From JACPPO01 sp965262505 (GTDB taxonomy: Bacteria > Acidobacteriota > Vicinamibacteria > Vicinamibacterales > UBA2999), in NCBI GenBank assembly GCA_965262505.1, contig CBDHFM010000011.1, positions 1 through 42,904 of the forward strand: DNA of 42,904 bases. The letters run 5' to 3'. The notes beneath the pieces were generated by a model. It was not told the DNA's origin. It did no database searches and saw only the letters and a program-made list of their open reading frames with translations. This document shows, piece by piece, positions 1 through 9,221 of this stretch. Each line of letters begins with the position of its first letter. Within the stretch, counting starts at the first letter, position 1. A program made the position numbers and the translations under genes.

Positions 1-681
1 ATCAACAACAAGCTGCCCTACGGCAACATCCCGCGTCTACTCCTGGCGTGGGTCTGCACTGAAGCGGTCAGGACGCAATCGCGCGAACTGGTCCTCGGTC
101 GATCGTTGTACGAGTTTATGCACAAGCTCGGCATGATGGATCGGAGCGGCGGCGCACACGGCGAGCGGACACGGCTCAAGAATCAAATGCGCCGGCTCTT
201 TAGTTGCAGCGTGTCACTTGTCTACGCGGACGAACAGCGTGAGGACCAGGTACATTCGTTCGTCGCCGATCGCGTAAAATATTGGTGGGACGTATCGCGG
301 CCCGATGCACCGGTTCTGTGGGACAGCACGATCCAGCTCGGGGAGCAATTTTTCAACGAGATCATCGCGCATCCGGTCCCGCTCGACCTGAACACGCTGC
401 GCGCCCTTAAGCGGTCGCCGATCGGCCTCGACCTGTACCTCTGGCTCGTCTATCGCACCTTCTCGCTCAAGACGCCGTTGTGCCTCTCCTGGCGGCAACT
501 CTTTAAACAGTTCGGCGCGGACCCGGCGAAGGCGGGTGATAGGAACACCGTGAACGACTTTCGTACGAAGAGTCTGCGCGAGCTGAAAAAAATCAAGCGA
601 GCGTGGCCGGACCTGCGCTATGCGACGGTCACGGGCGGGCTCGTGATCTCACCCTCGCCGCCACACATCCCGTCGGCATAA
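1..681 (+). CDS. repA: RepA-like plasmid replication initiator 1, C-terminal part
   Basis: This frame is open from base 1 and completes the initiator that starts at 42617. Its 226 residues match initiator 2 closely (LPYG-IPRLLLAWVC, YEFMHKLGM, RTRLKNQMRRLF, IQLGEQFFNEII, LDLYLWLVYRTFSL), so no sequence is missing at the join. The family is the RepA_C-like plasmid initiator with winged-helix DNA-binding regions. An internal ATG at 106 is not a natural start, since homology runs well upstream of it. The TAA at 681 lies about ten codons short of where initiator 2 ends. The origin with iterons lies 170-220 bp downstream, the same layout as in module 2. Confidence 0.9.
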   Translation: MNNKLPYGNIPRLLLAWVCTEAVRTQSRELVLGRSLYEFMHKLGMMDRSGGAHGERTRLKNQMRRLFSCSVSLVYADEQREDQVHSFVADRVKYWWDVSRPDAPVLWDSTIQLGEQFFNEIIAHPVPLDLNTLRALKRSPIGLDLYLWLVYRTFSLKTPLCLSWRQLFKQFGADPAKAGDRNTVNDFRTKSLRELKKIKRAWPDLRYATVTGGLVISPSPPHIPSA

Positions 682-839
682 CTCCGGCTCATCGAATAGG
701 CCAAGCGCGCCGCGAGATTACCCCGTGAGGGGCGTCCGGCCTTGGGGTTGGCCCGTCCCAGGGCCAGGCCGGCCGCGTTTGCGGCTCCTATGGCGAGCCA
801 GCGCCGCGCCTGAGCGTTTTTCACAAAAACCTGTGAATC

Positions 840-970
840 TAAGAGTTTTCCGTCGGGTAAACAGCTACATTTAAGTCAGCCGAATTATCGGGTAAACAGC
901 TACATATACATATAGTACTGATCAAGTAGTACAAGCTAACAAGTACGTACAGGCCGAGGGCCTGTTAATT
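840..970. other. Putative replication origin oriV1 with iterons and hairpin
   Basis: Two perfect 18-bp direct repeats, TCGGGTAAACAGCTACAT, lie at 853-870 and 888-905, 35 bp apart. They are followed by AT-rich DNA and a perfect hairpin with arms ACAGGCC (949-955) and GGCCTGT (959-965). The tract GTAGTAC...AACAAGTA next to the hairpin recurs in reverse complement at oriV2. Iterons beside a RepA gene are typical of iteron-controlled plasmids. Bases 682-840 between rep1 and the iterons show no gene. Confidence 0.7.
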
Positions 971-987
971 ATCCCTGCCTCTCACGA

Positions 988-1316
988 CTAAAAAACAGCC
1001 TCCCCGACCATGAAATAAGGGAGTACGTATACGCAGAGATTCCGTATGGATCAATCACGTCTGCGTCGTACTCGAAGTCAAAGCATCCTCGCTCTGGCGC
1101 TGGCGCCGCGCTTGGCGTTGCGACTCTCGGCGTGGGTCTACTGTTGGCTTTCTCGCAAAGAACAAAAAACACTGGCTGACGTTGACCGTAACCGGTGTCG
1201 AGTCCCTTCCGAACAACTACATCTACCTGAAGCTCGACAAGGAAAACTTCCGACAGATTCTCTCGGCAGTGGAGGCATCCACCGGCGTTGATATAGAGAT
1301 TCTTGAGGAGGACTGA
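988..1316 (+). pseudogene. Decayed PH-like membrane protein gene with a frame break at an A6 run
   Basis: One frame gives a conserved-looking stretch IPYGSITSASYSKSKHPR followed by a glycine/alanine-rich transmembrane segment (1096-1155), then hits TGA at 1177. The -1 frame continues KKHWLTLTVTG and YIYLKLDKENFRQILSAVEA to TGA at 1316. Together they resemble small membrane proteins that end in a PH-like domain (LRLDK...L-A-E--TG motif). The frame change coincides with A6 (1164-1169), and AAAAAAC (1164-1170) is in slippery phase. No ATG, GTG or TTG precedes the segment in its frame after a stop near 936, so the 5' end appears lost at the origin. I treat it as a remnant, although programmed frameshifting in the ancestor is possible. 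Confidence 0.45.
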
Positions 1317-1780
1317 CGCCTGAGGTAGTCAGGCCCGCCACTTGGAGCTGATGGAAGGATTGCGCGAATCTATCGCCGGGCGTCCTGGGCCTCGGCTGCC
1401 TCGCGGCCGTCGTCGCGGCCTGTACGACCATCGCGGCGCGCGGCGCGTCCGCTTTGACGATGCGGGCGCGCATGGTGTCCAGCGCCTTGGTGTTTCGTGT
1501 GCCCGCGGTGCCAATTTAACTCGTCATGAGGTGGTTGCAGCTCATCACCATCGCCATGCCGGGAGTGTCGTACGTCGGACCGACCGTGTCGATTCCCTTT
1601 TAGCCACAGGCTGCTAGAGCCTTGAGTTCAGCAGTTCGCAAGCTCGAGGCGACCGTCGGCGTCATTCACAATTTCAGATCCGTGATCCCGGAACGAAGGG
1701 AACCGCGTCAACACGCAACTGGCCAACGTCGAACGGATCGAGGTCGGCGGACCTAGGTTTTCACATGACACAATGTCAGG
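1317..1780. other. Intergenic stretch without a convincing gene
   Basis: Short hydrophobic reading frames occur here, for example around 1370-1520, but none has a good start, ribosome site or recognisable family. A minus-strand frame ending near 1628 gives a plausible protein tail but cannot be assigned. The stretch precedes the diadenylate cyclase gene and may hold its promoter. Confidence 0.4.
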
Positions 1781-2695
1781 GTGGACCAGCAAGAAAAGGG
1801 CCGTCAACAGGCTAGGAATCGGGAGGAACAAGAAGAAACACGTGCACTCCTGACAGCCGCCTTCGCGCTCGCGCGCTCTTTGACCATCGAGACCCTGGTT
1901 GTGCAAGCCGACGAGATACGGGACGTGCGCTTGGCGGAAAAGCTGCGCGAGGACGAGCGGCTGATCTGGTTCGTGCGGCATCAAGAGAGGCTCGCGGTCA
2001 CCACACTGGCCAAGGATGTCGTGCTACCCGTGCCAGATGCCGCCCTGAGCCGACTGAGCGAACTGAACCTGGCGCTGTTTCTCGCTACCCTGAAGGGTCA
2101 CATCAAGCTAGACGAGCGAGTGCTGGGCCTGTGCGGCGTCACGGGGTCCAAGCGGCTGGATACGCTTCTCATCGCCAAGCCAGCGCGACATTTCCCATGG
2201 CTGCAGCACCACAAGCGCGAGAGGGCGATGACCCGCCACCTTGCGCGAGTCTTGGAGATCGCTCTGCGCCTTGCTCGAGAAGGTCGAGAAGGAATGTCCG
2301 TCGGAGGAATCTTCGTGTTGGGTGATCCCGATGCCCTGTCTCCATACCTTCGCCAGCTCGTGCTCAACCCTCTCAAGGGACACGCGCAAGCGGCGCGGAA
2401 TATCCATGACCCCGCGTTTTTTGAGACCCTGCGCGAGTTCGCCATGATCGACGGCGCGTTTATTATGAACCGCCGAGGCGTGGTGGGTTCAGCGGGCACC
2501 TATCTCGATGCCCCGATCGGAAAAGGACGCCTCAGCCCCGGGTTGGGCGCTCGTCATGCCGCAGCTCTGGCGATCACCACGGTGACCAACGCGACGGCTG
2601 TCGTCATCTCGGCTTCGTCAGGAACGGTGTTAGTGTACGACAACGGGCAGCCGATCCTGGAGTTGGAACGAGCCCAGTCCGCCTCACGAACCTGA
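1781..2695 (+). CDS. dacZ: DacZ-type diadenylate cyclase (c-di-AMP synthase)
   Basis: The C-terminal half of this 304-aa protein is a DisA_N/DAC domain, which condenses two ATP into c-di-AMP. Visible signatures are GGIFVLGD (175-182), the catalytic DGA motif (224-226) and LGARHAAALAIT (255-266), the counterpart of the GTRHR loop. VVISASSGTVLVY follows (274-286). The RHA form of the loop and the N-terminal region resembling a pyruvate-kinase C-terminal fold (about 30-135, with GVTGSKRLDTLL) match the archaeal-style DacZ group rather than DisA, CdaA or CdaS. No membrane segment is present, so it should be cytosolic. GTG at 1781 is the likely start, though its ribosome site is weak. No phosphodiesterase, effector or CBASS-like partner sits beside it, so its local role is unknown. 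Confidence 0.85.
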   Translation: MDQQEKGRQQARNREEQEETRALLTAAFALARSLTIETLVVQADEIRDVRLAEKLREDERLIWFVRHQERLAVTTLAKDVVLPVPDAALSRLSELNLALFLATLKGHIKLDERVLGLCGVTGSKRLDTLLIAKPARHFPWLQHHKRERAMTRHLARVLEIALRLAREGREGMSVGGIFVLGDPDALSPYLRQLVLNPLKGHAQAARNIHDPAFFETLREFAMIDGAFIMNRRGVVGSAGTYLDAPIGKGRLSPGLGARHAAALAITTVTNATAVVISASSGTVLVYDNGQPILELERAQSASRT

Positions 2696-2808
2696 ACTGC
2701 GTGCGCCCAAGCGTCCGTGACCTCGACCCGCGCGGGCCGCTCGCACCTCGAACCAGTACATCCCGTCGTCGTTCCGCTGGATCAGGCCGGTCACGGCGCA
2801 CCGAACGC
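2693..2808 (-). repeat. 116-bp inverted-repeat copy of a gene scrap (pairs with 33949-34064)
   Basis: The reverse complement matches 33949-34064 at roughly 90 percent. On the minus strand one frame reads VTGLIQRNDDGMYWFEVR, which looks like a conserved but unnamed protein fragment. Here it abuts the stop of the diadenylate cyclase gene. Bases 2809-3240 show no convincing gene and separate it from the TonB receptor, whose promoter is probably there. Confidence 0.6.
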
Positions 2809-3262
2809 CTGCGGCGGCGGCGGCGGCGGGCGCAGTCGGATGTTTATGCCGCTCCTCGTTTAGGCTCCGTGTGCAATGCTTGGATGACCGCGCGATCTCA
2901 GGATCAGGCGCGCGTCTCTTTATTAACCACGGCCGGGCCGCTCGCCCAGACGCGTCGTAGCCGCAGAGCGGTGAACTGACACCGGCTTAGCCGGTCACGG
3001 TCAGGACTTTCATACGTCGGAGGACTCGTGGACGTTTCAAGTGTCATGAACCGCGCCATTGCCTGGAGCAGCGAGGCTCCGGTCGGTTCCACGTCAGCGT
3101 GGGCTGAGGTGACGGCCTCTGGAGCTGGACGATTGTGCGCCGAACAGAATTTCGTGCGCTCGGCGGCTCTCGGGTGTATAAAGGTGCCATCTAGGGCAAG
3201 CAAATCGGAAATCCCGGATTACTGCCGGCAGACCCACGTGGATACAAGGCAGGAGGTGGCAA

Positions 3263-6200
3263 GTGAGACAGAAGGGTTTCTTGTTTTTCACGCTGCTGGT
3301 GACGGCAGTGGCGCTGGTGCTGCCAGGAGCCGCCGAGGCTCAGTTGCAGGCTGGGATCTCTGGTCAGGTGACAGACGAGACCGGGGGTGTGCTGCCGGGC
3401 GTGACCGTCAGTGCCAGCAGCCCAGCGACGATCGACGTTCGTGTCGCGGTGACTGATGGTGAGGGGCGGTACAGCCTTGTCAGTCTCACACCGGGCACCT
3501 ACGCGGTCGAATACGGCCTGCCGGGCTTCAGCACGGTGAGACGGGAAGGACTTGAATTGACTTCGGGGTTCAACGCGAACGTCGACATCCAGATGGGCGT
3601 GGGCGGTGTCGAAGAGACGGTCACGGTCACCGGGGCCACCCCGACCGTTGACATCCAAAACGTCCAAACGCAGCCGGTGCTGAATGAGGAAGTACTCGAC
3701 CTGTTGCCCAACGCCCAGACGATCGGCGCCTTTGCCGCCCTCACGCTAGGCGTCCGGATCTCGGGCGTCATCACCCAGGATGTTGGTGGCAGCTCCGGGG
3801 AGATGGGGTCGGTCTCGGTGCACAACAACCGCGCCGTCGACCAGAAGATCACGATGGAAGGGATGAACACCAACAACGCCATGGGGACCAACGGCGGGGT
3901 CTTTCACGCGGGCCAGCATTACAACATGGAGGCGATGCAAGAAGTCGCGATGGGCCATAGCGGCATGTCGGCCGAGACGGAGACGGCCGGCATGAACTTC
4001 AACTACATCCCCAAGGACGGGGGCAACCAGATGTCCGGCTCAAGCAGGTTTACGTGGACCGGCGAGTCGTTCCAGGGCGAGAACATCGGTGATGACCTGA
4101 TCGCGCGAGGGGTCAATCCGGTCGCGCCAACCTCAGTCAAGAGGATTTTTGATATGGGCGGCTCGTTGGGTGGCCCGATCGTGAGTGACCGCGTCTGGTT
4201 CTTCACGGCTACCCGCTGGTGGGGGGACGACATCTACCGCGTGAACAGTTTCTTCAACTCTATCCAGGGGCAAACGGCGCCAAACGGGCGTCCACTGTAT
4301 GAGCCAAGCAGCGTCCGCGGGTTTTGGCGAAACGAGAACTTCGACGCCAGCGGCCGTATCACGATGCAGCTCAGCCCCAAGGATAAGCTGACCTACAACG
4401 GGAACTACGGCCGGCAGTGCATCTGCTACCTGGGCGCCGGCGCCGTCGTCGCACCGGAAGCGTCGTCACACAACAACCTCGAGAACAACCACCTGTCTCA
4501 GGTGACCTACACGCGTGCCCACTCGAACAGCATCTTGGTCGAGGCCGGCCTCTCCGTGCTTATCAACCCGTTCACGTTTAGGCGGGAGAGCAACAGTCTT
4601 GGTACAGTTGGTCCGAACGACTTCCAAGTGCGCGATTTCGTCTTCCCCTCAACGGGGGCATACTTCATATACAATGGACGCTCTAGCGGCGGCATCCCGT
4701 ACAACGGAGGAGACCCAAGCGCCGCCGACCAGCGAAACGCGCGCGGCTCGCTCTCGTACGTCACCGGCTCCCACAACTTCAAGTTTGGCGGCCAGTGGGC
4801 TCACGGGTGGGTCGTGCAGAACGGCTCGAACAACGAGATTCCGGGGTTTGGGCCGGCCATGGTGGAAGCCATCGCCGGGAACCCGTTTCGCGTAACCGTG
4901 TTCAGCCACCCCAAGTTCAACCGAGCCGATTTCCGCAACATGGCGTTCTACGCGCAAGACCAGTGGACGCTGGACCGCGTGACGGTCAACCTCGGGCTGC
5001 GGGCCGATTTCTTCACTGGATGGGCGCCCGATCAGACCTCGCCGGCCAGTGTGTTCGTGCCGGCGTTCGACGTCAGCAGGACCGATGCCCAGTCCTGGCA
5101 GGACATCTCGCCGCGGATGGGTGTTGCGTATGACATCTTGGGCGACGGCACGACCGCGTTCAAGGCCACGGCCGGCCGGTATGTGGGCGCCGCTGGCGCC
5201 GGCAACGTCCAGCCGGTCAACCCCGCGTCGGCGATCGACGTGTCAACGAGGCGAAATTGGACTGATGCCAACGACAACTGGTTTCCAGAGGGCGATGTTA
5301 CCAACCCGGAGCCCAACGGTGAGTTTACGAATTTCAACTCTGACGTCACCTTTGGTCTGCCGGTCATCACCCGGTTCTTCGACCCCGACGTGTTGGAGGA
5401 GAACCGGCCCTACACCTGGCAGTTCTCCGCGGGTGTCGACCGGGAGCTGATGGAGAACGTCCGACTGTCGGTCACCTACTTCAGGACGATGCACTACAAC
5501 CAGACGGTGAACGACAACGAGAACCTCGACCCCTCTCACTTCGACACGTTCAGCGTGACCGTGCCCGCTGGCGTTCCTGGCGCGGGCGCCGTGGTCGGCA
5601 ACCAGGCCAACCGGACGTTCGGGTCGCTGGGCATCATTCCTCGGACCGTGACTAAGAACGCCGCGGCGAGCTTTGGCAACCACAGCGAGGTCTACAACGG
5701 CGTGGACATCGAGACGCAGGCCCGTTTTTCCAACGGTGCCCTGCTCACGGGCGGTGTGGGCATTGGCAAGACGGTCAACGACGATTGCTTCACCGTTGAT
5801 TCGCCGGCGGACCTCTACCAGTGCCGAGTGATCACGCCATGGTGGGCCGGGAACGGGCAGATCAAGTTGGCTGGTTCGTATCCACTCCCGTACGGGATCG
5901 AGGTGAGCGGGGTCTTCCAGCACATCGCTGCGGACGATGTCAAGGCGAACGTCACATTCACCAACGATCAGATTGCGACGTCGTTGGGACGGAACCTGTC
6001 AGCCTGCCCCGCTCCCACCGGGCCATGCACGGCAACGGTTAGCGTACAGGTGCTCGAGCCGAATGCGGAGTACGAGGACCGGTTCAACCAGCTCGACTTC
6101 CGCATCGCGAAGGTGTTTGAGTTTGGCACGGGCATGCGCGCGCGGCTCGCGTTCGACCTGTATAACATTTTCAACGGCTCCCCGGTTCTCGCCCGGAACG

Positions 6201-6295
6201 ACACCTACGGGTTGACGGGAGCCGGGTATGGCCGGCCGAATGTGATTCTGGGTGCGCGATTGATCAAGCTCGGCGCCCAGTTCAACTGGAACTAA
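3263..6295 (+). CDS. TonB-dependent receptor with N-terminal carboxypeptidase-regulatory domain
   Basis: The 1010-aa product has a signal peptide (about 1-27, ending AEAQ) and a CarboxypepD_reg-like domain (about 32-115, motif GISGQVTDETGGVLPGVTV). A linker (VEETVTVTG), a plug domain and a long 22-strand barrel follow. It is an outer-membrane importer of the SusC/Oar-like type energised by TonB-ExbBD; its substrate cannot be read from sequence. GTG at 3263 is chosen because AGGAGG lies at 3251-3256 with ideal spacing. A strong terminator follows directly, so it appears monocistronic. It is intact, unlike the other three TonB receptor relatives on this plasmid. The style is typical of Acidobacteriota. 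Confidence 0.93.
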   Translation: MRQKGFLFFTLLVTAVALVLPGAAEAQLQAGISGQVTDETGGVLPGVTVSASSPATIDVRVAVTDGEGRYSLVSLTPGTYAVEYGLPGFSTVRREGLELTSGFNANVDIQMGVGGVEETVTVTGATPTVDIQNVQTQPVLNEEVLDLLPNAQTIGAFAALTLGVRISGVITQDVGGSSGEMGSVSVHNNRAVDQKITMEGMNTNNAMGTNGGVFHAGQHYNMEAMQEVAMGHSGMSAETETAGMNFNYIPKDGGNQMSGSSRFTWTGESFQGENIGDDLIARGVNPVAPTSVKRIFDMGGSLGGPIVSDRVWFFTATRWWGDDIYRVNSFFNSIQGQTAPNGRPLYEPSSVRGFWRNENFDASGRITMQLSPKDKLTYNGNYGRQCICYLGAGAVVAPEASSHNNLENNHLSQVTYTRAHSNSILVEAGLSVLINPFTFRRESNSLGTVGPNDFQVRDFVFPSTGAYFIYNGRSSGGIPYNGGDPSAADQRNARGSLSYVTGSHNFKFGGQWAHGWVVQNGSNNEIPGFGPAMVEAIAGNPFRVTVFSHPKFNRADFRNMAFYAQDQWTLDRVTVNLGLRADFFTGWAPDQTSPASVFVPAFDVSRTDAQSWQDISPRMGVAYDILGDGTTAFKATAGRYVGAAGAGNVQPVNPASAIDVSTRRNWTDANDNWFPEGDVTNPEPNGEFTNFNSDVTFGLPVITRFFDPDVLEENRPYTWQFSAGVDRELMENVRLSVTYFRTMHYNQTVNDNENLDPSHFDTFSVTVPAGVPGAGAVVGNQANRTFGSLGIIPRTVTKNAAASFGNHSEVYNGVDIETQARFSNGALLTGGVGIGKTVNDDCFTVDSPADLYQCRVITPWWAGNGQIKLAGSYPLPYGIEVSGVFQHIAADDVKANVTFTNDQIATSLGRNLSACPAPTGPCTATVSVQVLEPNAEYEDRFNQLDFRIAKVFEFGTGMRARLAFDLYNIFNGSPVLARNDTYGLTGAGYGRPNVILGARLIKLGAQFNWN

Positions 6296-6320
6296 GCTGA
6301 TCTGAACAGTGATACCTCCG

Positions 6321-6355
6321 AGCCGACCCCGGTTACACGGGGTCGGCTTTTTTTT
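6321..6355 (+). terminator. Rho-independent terminator of the TonB receptor gene
   Basis: A perfect 10-bp stem, AGCCGACCCC (6321-6330) with GGGGTCGGCT (6339-6348), encloses an 8-base loop and runs into eight T residues. It lies 25 bp after the receptor stop codon. Bases 6356-6562 beyond it hold no evident gene. Confidence 0.93.
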
Positions 6356-6562
6356 GCCTGACCACCGGATGAAGCGTTTTTCGGGCCAGCGACCCCGTGC
6401 TGCGCGAAAAATGGATCGGTCCGTAACTTCCTGTGAGCGTGAGCATTGAGAGCGCCTACAATGGCCGAATGACGGCCACGACTCTCCCTCTCCAGCTGCT
6501 CCTGCTGACGGTTTCTGGCGTTGTTGCACAAATCGAAACGGCACGCTAATAGACCAGATTGG

Positions 6563-6690
6563 GTATGCCCTAGCCTTACGTCAGGGATGGAGCACTAATA
6601 CGTCAGAATAGAGTTCAGATTTAAATTGATGTACACATCGCATCCAGGGTTATACAGTTCATCCTGACAGACTGGAGGCAGAAGCACGTC
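6563..6690 (+). other. Putative res site of resolvase A, copy 1
   Basis: The 128 bp before the resolvase start are AT-richer than their surroundings and fit the length of a Tn3-type res (three subsites). ACGTCAGGG (6577-6585), ACGTCAGAA (near 6600) and the inverted TCCTGACAG (near 6661) are candidate half-sites. The left edge TATGCCCTAGCC is where unrelated flanks join in the other copies, marking the presumed crossover point. Confidence 0.6.
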
Positions 6691-7251
6691 ATGCACGGTC
6701 ACCATATCGGCTATGTCCGGGTGAGTAGTTTTGACCAGAACCCGGAACGTCAACTTGAGCATGTTCAGGTCGATCGGCTCTTTACCGACACGGCGTCCGG
6801 GAAGGACACGAAGCGGGCGGAACTGGACCGGGCGCTTGCCTTTGTGCGCGAGGGCGACACCGTGGTGGTGCATAGCATGGACCGGCTGGCGCGCAACCTC
6901 GACGACCTGCGGCGCATCGTGCAGCAGCTGACTAGCTGCGGGGTGCGCATCGAGTTCGTCAAGGAACAGTTGACCTTCACCGGCGAGGACTCGCCACTGG
7001 CGAACCTGCTGCTGTCGGTTATGGGGGCCTTTGCCGAATTCGAACGGGCTCTGATCCGCGAACGGCAGCGCGAAGGCATCGCTCTGGCCAAGCAGCGTGG
7101 GGCCTATCGGGGCCGCAAGAAAGCGCTCTCGCCCGAGCAAGCGGCTGAGCTCCGCCACCGGGTGAAAGCTGGCGCACGGAAGGCCCCCCTGGCCCGTGAG
7201 TTGGGCATCAGTCGGGAAACCCTCTATCAATATCTCCGCACGGACGACTAG
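6691..7251 (+). CDS. Serine site-specific recombinase A (Tn3 TnpR-like resolvase)
   Basis: The 186-aa protein has the resolvase/invertase catalytic domain: nucleophile serine in YVRVS (Ser12), DRLARN arginines (64-69) and the long E-helix (AEFERALIRERQ). A short C-terminal helix-turn-helix ends LGISRETLYQYLR. Length and layout match Tn3-family TnpR and Hin/Gin-type enzymes. GGAGG upstream supports ATG at 6691. It should act on the res-like DNA just upstream to resolve cointegrates or excise DNA between directly repeated sites. An identical copy lies at 28998-29558. No transposase accompanies either copy. Confidence 0.93.
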   Translation: MHGHHIGYVRVSSFDQNPERQLEHVQVDRLFTDTASGKDTKRAELDRALAFVREGDTVVVHSMDRLARNLDDLRRIVQQLTSCGVRIEFVKEQLTFTGEDSPLANLLLSVMGAFAEFERALIRERQREGIALAKQRGAYRGRKKALSPEQAAELRHRVKAGARKAPLARELGISRETLYQYLRTDD

Positions 7252-7550
7252 TGCGTTTCACGATGCCGTGGTGACTGTGTAACCTCACGGGCGATTCATC
7301 GAGACGCGCTGGTTGTTACGCGGCGAATCCCTCCAATCCTTACCGCGCCGATGAAGACCCACACGACTTTCGACTTGGCGGGTGCCTCCCTGCCACACGG
7401 TCATGACAAGCGCTTTCGTGTCCGTGCCAACCTGGGTTTTGCCTGCGCGATGGTGAGCGATTGTTCGTCGGCGCCGCCGTTCTGGACGGCTCGTACCCGT
7501 CGCCTCGTCTCTTCGGATTGCGCTTTACACGAGGCTCGCAAGCCGGGACA

Positions 7551-8927
7551 ATGGCCCGAAAGAGATCCGACATGACGACCGCCGGGCCAGAGAGAACCGA
7601 AGAGCTCAATCCGTTCGCGATCGCGCAGCGTCAGTGCGACAACGCGGCCCGATACCTGCCCGCGCTTGAGCCCGGACTCTTCGAGTTCCTGAAACGACCC
7701 GACAAACTGACCATCGTGGAGTTCCCGATCGCTACGAGCGCTGGAACGGTCCTGAACTTCGTCGGGTACCGGTGCATCCATAGCCGGAGCCGCGGCCCCG
7801 GCAAGGGTGGCATCCGATACCATCCCGCCGTGACGGCCGACGAAGTGCGCGCGCTCGCTTCGTGGATGACCTGGAAGTGCGCGATCGTGGGCGTCCCATT
7901 CGGGGGGGCCAAGGGCGGTGTGGTGTGTGACCCCAAGGGGCTCAGCTCCGAAGATCTCGATCGCATCACGCGTCGCTACGTCGCCGAGCTCGGCGACAAC
8001 ATCGGACCCTACACCGACATCCCGGCGCCCGACGTGAACACGAACGCTCGGATCATGGCACTGGTCTACGACACCTACGACATGATGCATAAAGGCGCGA
8101 ACAATCTTGGCGTCGTCACGGGCAAGCCCGTGCATCTGGGAGGATCCCTCGGCCGGGAAGCCGCGACGGCCCGGGGCGGGCTTTTTACCACTCTCCGTGC
8201 GCTCTCCCACGGCATCCTCCCAGGCTCGACAGCCCTGCAGCGGCTCTCGGTCGTCATTCAGGGATTCGGGAACGTCGGCGGGATCGCCGCCACCCTGTTC
8301 CACGAGGCCGGCGCGCGGATCGTCGCCGTGAGTGACACGCGGGGTGGGATCCATTGCGCGGACGGCATCGACCCGGCCGTCGCCCACCGGCACAAGCGCG
8401 AGACCGGGTCGCTGAAGGGCCTGGCGGGCTGCCAGGACGTGACCAACGAAGAGCTCCTGACGTTACCCTGCGACATCCTAATCCCCGCGGCGCTCGAGAA
8501 TCAGTTCAGGGGCGACAACGCGCGCGACGTCCAGGCGCGGCTGATCGTGGAGTTGGCCAACGGCCCGACCACCCCCGAGGCCGATGCGGTCTTCCACGCA
8601 CGGAAGATTTCGGTACTGCCCGACATTCTCGCCAACGCCGGCGGCGTGACCATCAGCTATTACGAGTGGGTGCAGAACAACGAGAACGAGCAGTGGGACG
8701 AAGACGAAGTGAACGGCAAGCTCGAACGGATCATGACGAAGGCTGCCGACGACGTCATCGGAAAGCAAACCAAGATCAACGGCTCCTTGGTGGACTTGGA
8801 GACTGAGCGGCAGCGCCTGGGTCGGGGCGGCGATCCGCTGGCCCCTGTCGATCTACGTACGGCCGCGTTCGTCCTGGCTATTGAGAAGGTAGCGCGGGTG
8901 GCGATCGATCGAGGGATCTGGCCGTAG
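7551..8927 (+). CDS. gdhA: Glutamate dehydrogenase (Glu/Leu/Phe/Val dehydrogenase family), copy 1
   Basis: The 458-aa enzyme interconverts glutamate with 2-oxoglutarate and ammonia using NAD(P). The substrate domain holds GKGGIRYHP (84-92), the catalytic lysine in PFGGAKGG (Lys121) and APDVNT with the catalytic aspartate (Asp161). The Rossmann domain shows QGFGNVGG (237-244) and later ELANGPTTPEAD and PDILANAGGV. Length is normal. ATG at 7551 or 7572 could start it; the frame is open back to 7461 but nothing there looks conserved. It sits 300 bp after resolvase A in the duplicated module. A central nitrogen enzyme is unusual plasmid cargo. An amino-acid dehydrogenase with other specificity is possible but less likely. 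Confidence 0.93.
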   Translation: MARKRSDMTTAGPERTEELNPFAIAQRQCDNAARYLPALEPGLFEFLKRPDKLTIVEFPIATSAGTVLNFVGYRCIHSRSRGPGKGGIRYHPAVTADEVRALASWMTWKCAIVGVPFGGAKGGVVCDPKGLSSEDLDRITRRYVAELGDNIGPYTDIPAPDVNTNARIMALVYDTYDMMHKGANNLGVVTGKPVHLGGSLGREAATARGGLFTTLRALSHGILPGSTALQRLSVVIQGFGNVGGIAATLFHEAGARIVAVSDTRGGIHCADGIDPAVAHRHKRETGSLKGLAGCQDVTNEELLTLPCDILIPAALENQFRGDNARDVQARLIVELANGPTTPEADAVFHARKISVLPDILANAGGVTISYYEWVQNNENEQWDEDEVNGKLERIMTKAADDVIGKQTKINGSLVDLETERQRLGRGGDPLAPVDLRTAAFVLAIEKVARVAIDRGIWP

Positions 8928-9221
8928 ACGAGAGTCCGCGTCTCGGGCGGCCTGATCCACCGCCCCGGCGGCGCAAGACCCGCGCGGTCACCACTCACTT
9001 GAACGTGCGCACTGTCGAACGCATGAGAGGGGCCCGTGCGTGTAGTACCCTTGACCACTTAGGCGTGAGTCTCTGTTCGGTTTCGCGGTGCCACGAGAGA
9101 CAAAACTCGACGAGCCCGGCGACAGCACGGAACTTCGCCACAAGGCGCCGCTCAGCCTTTGAGACGGCGTCAACTGTGCGGCGACCGGCGCCGGCGACTA
9201 CTGGAAGGCATCGAACGACTT

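Noticed and set aside
7401..8393. 330-codon minus-strand frame opposite gdhA (also at 29708-30700)
   Set aside because: It is the antisense shadow of a confidently identified gene in GC-rich DNA, with no family resemblance.
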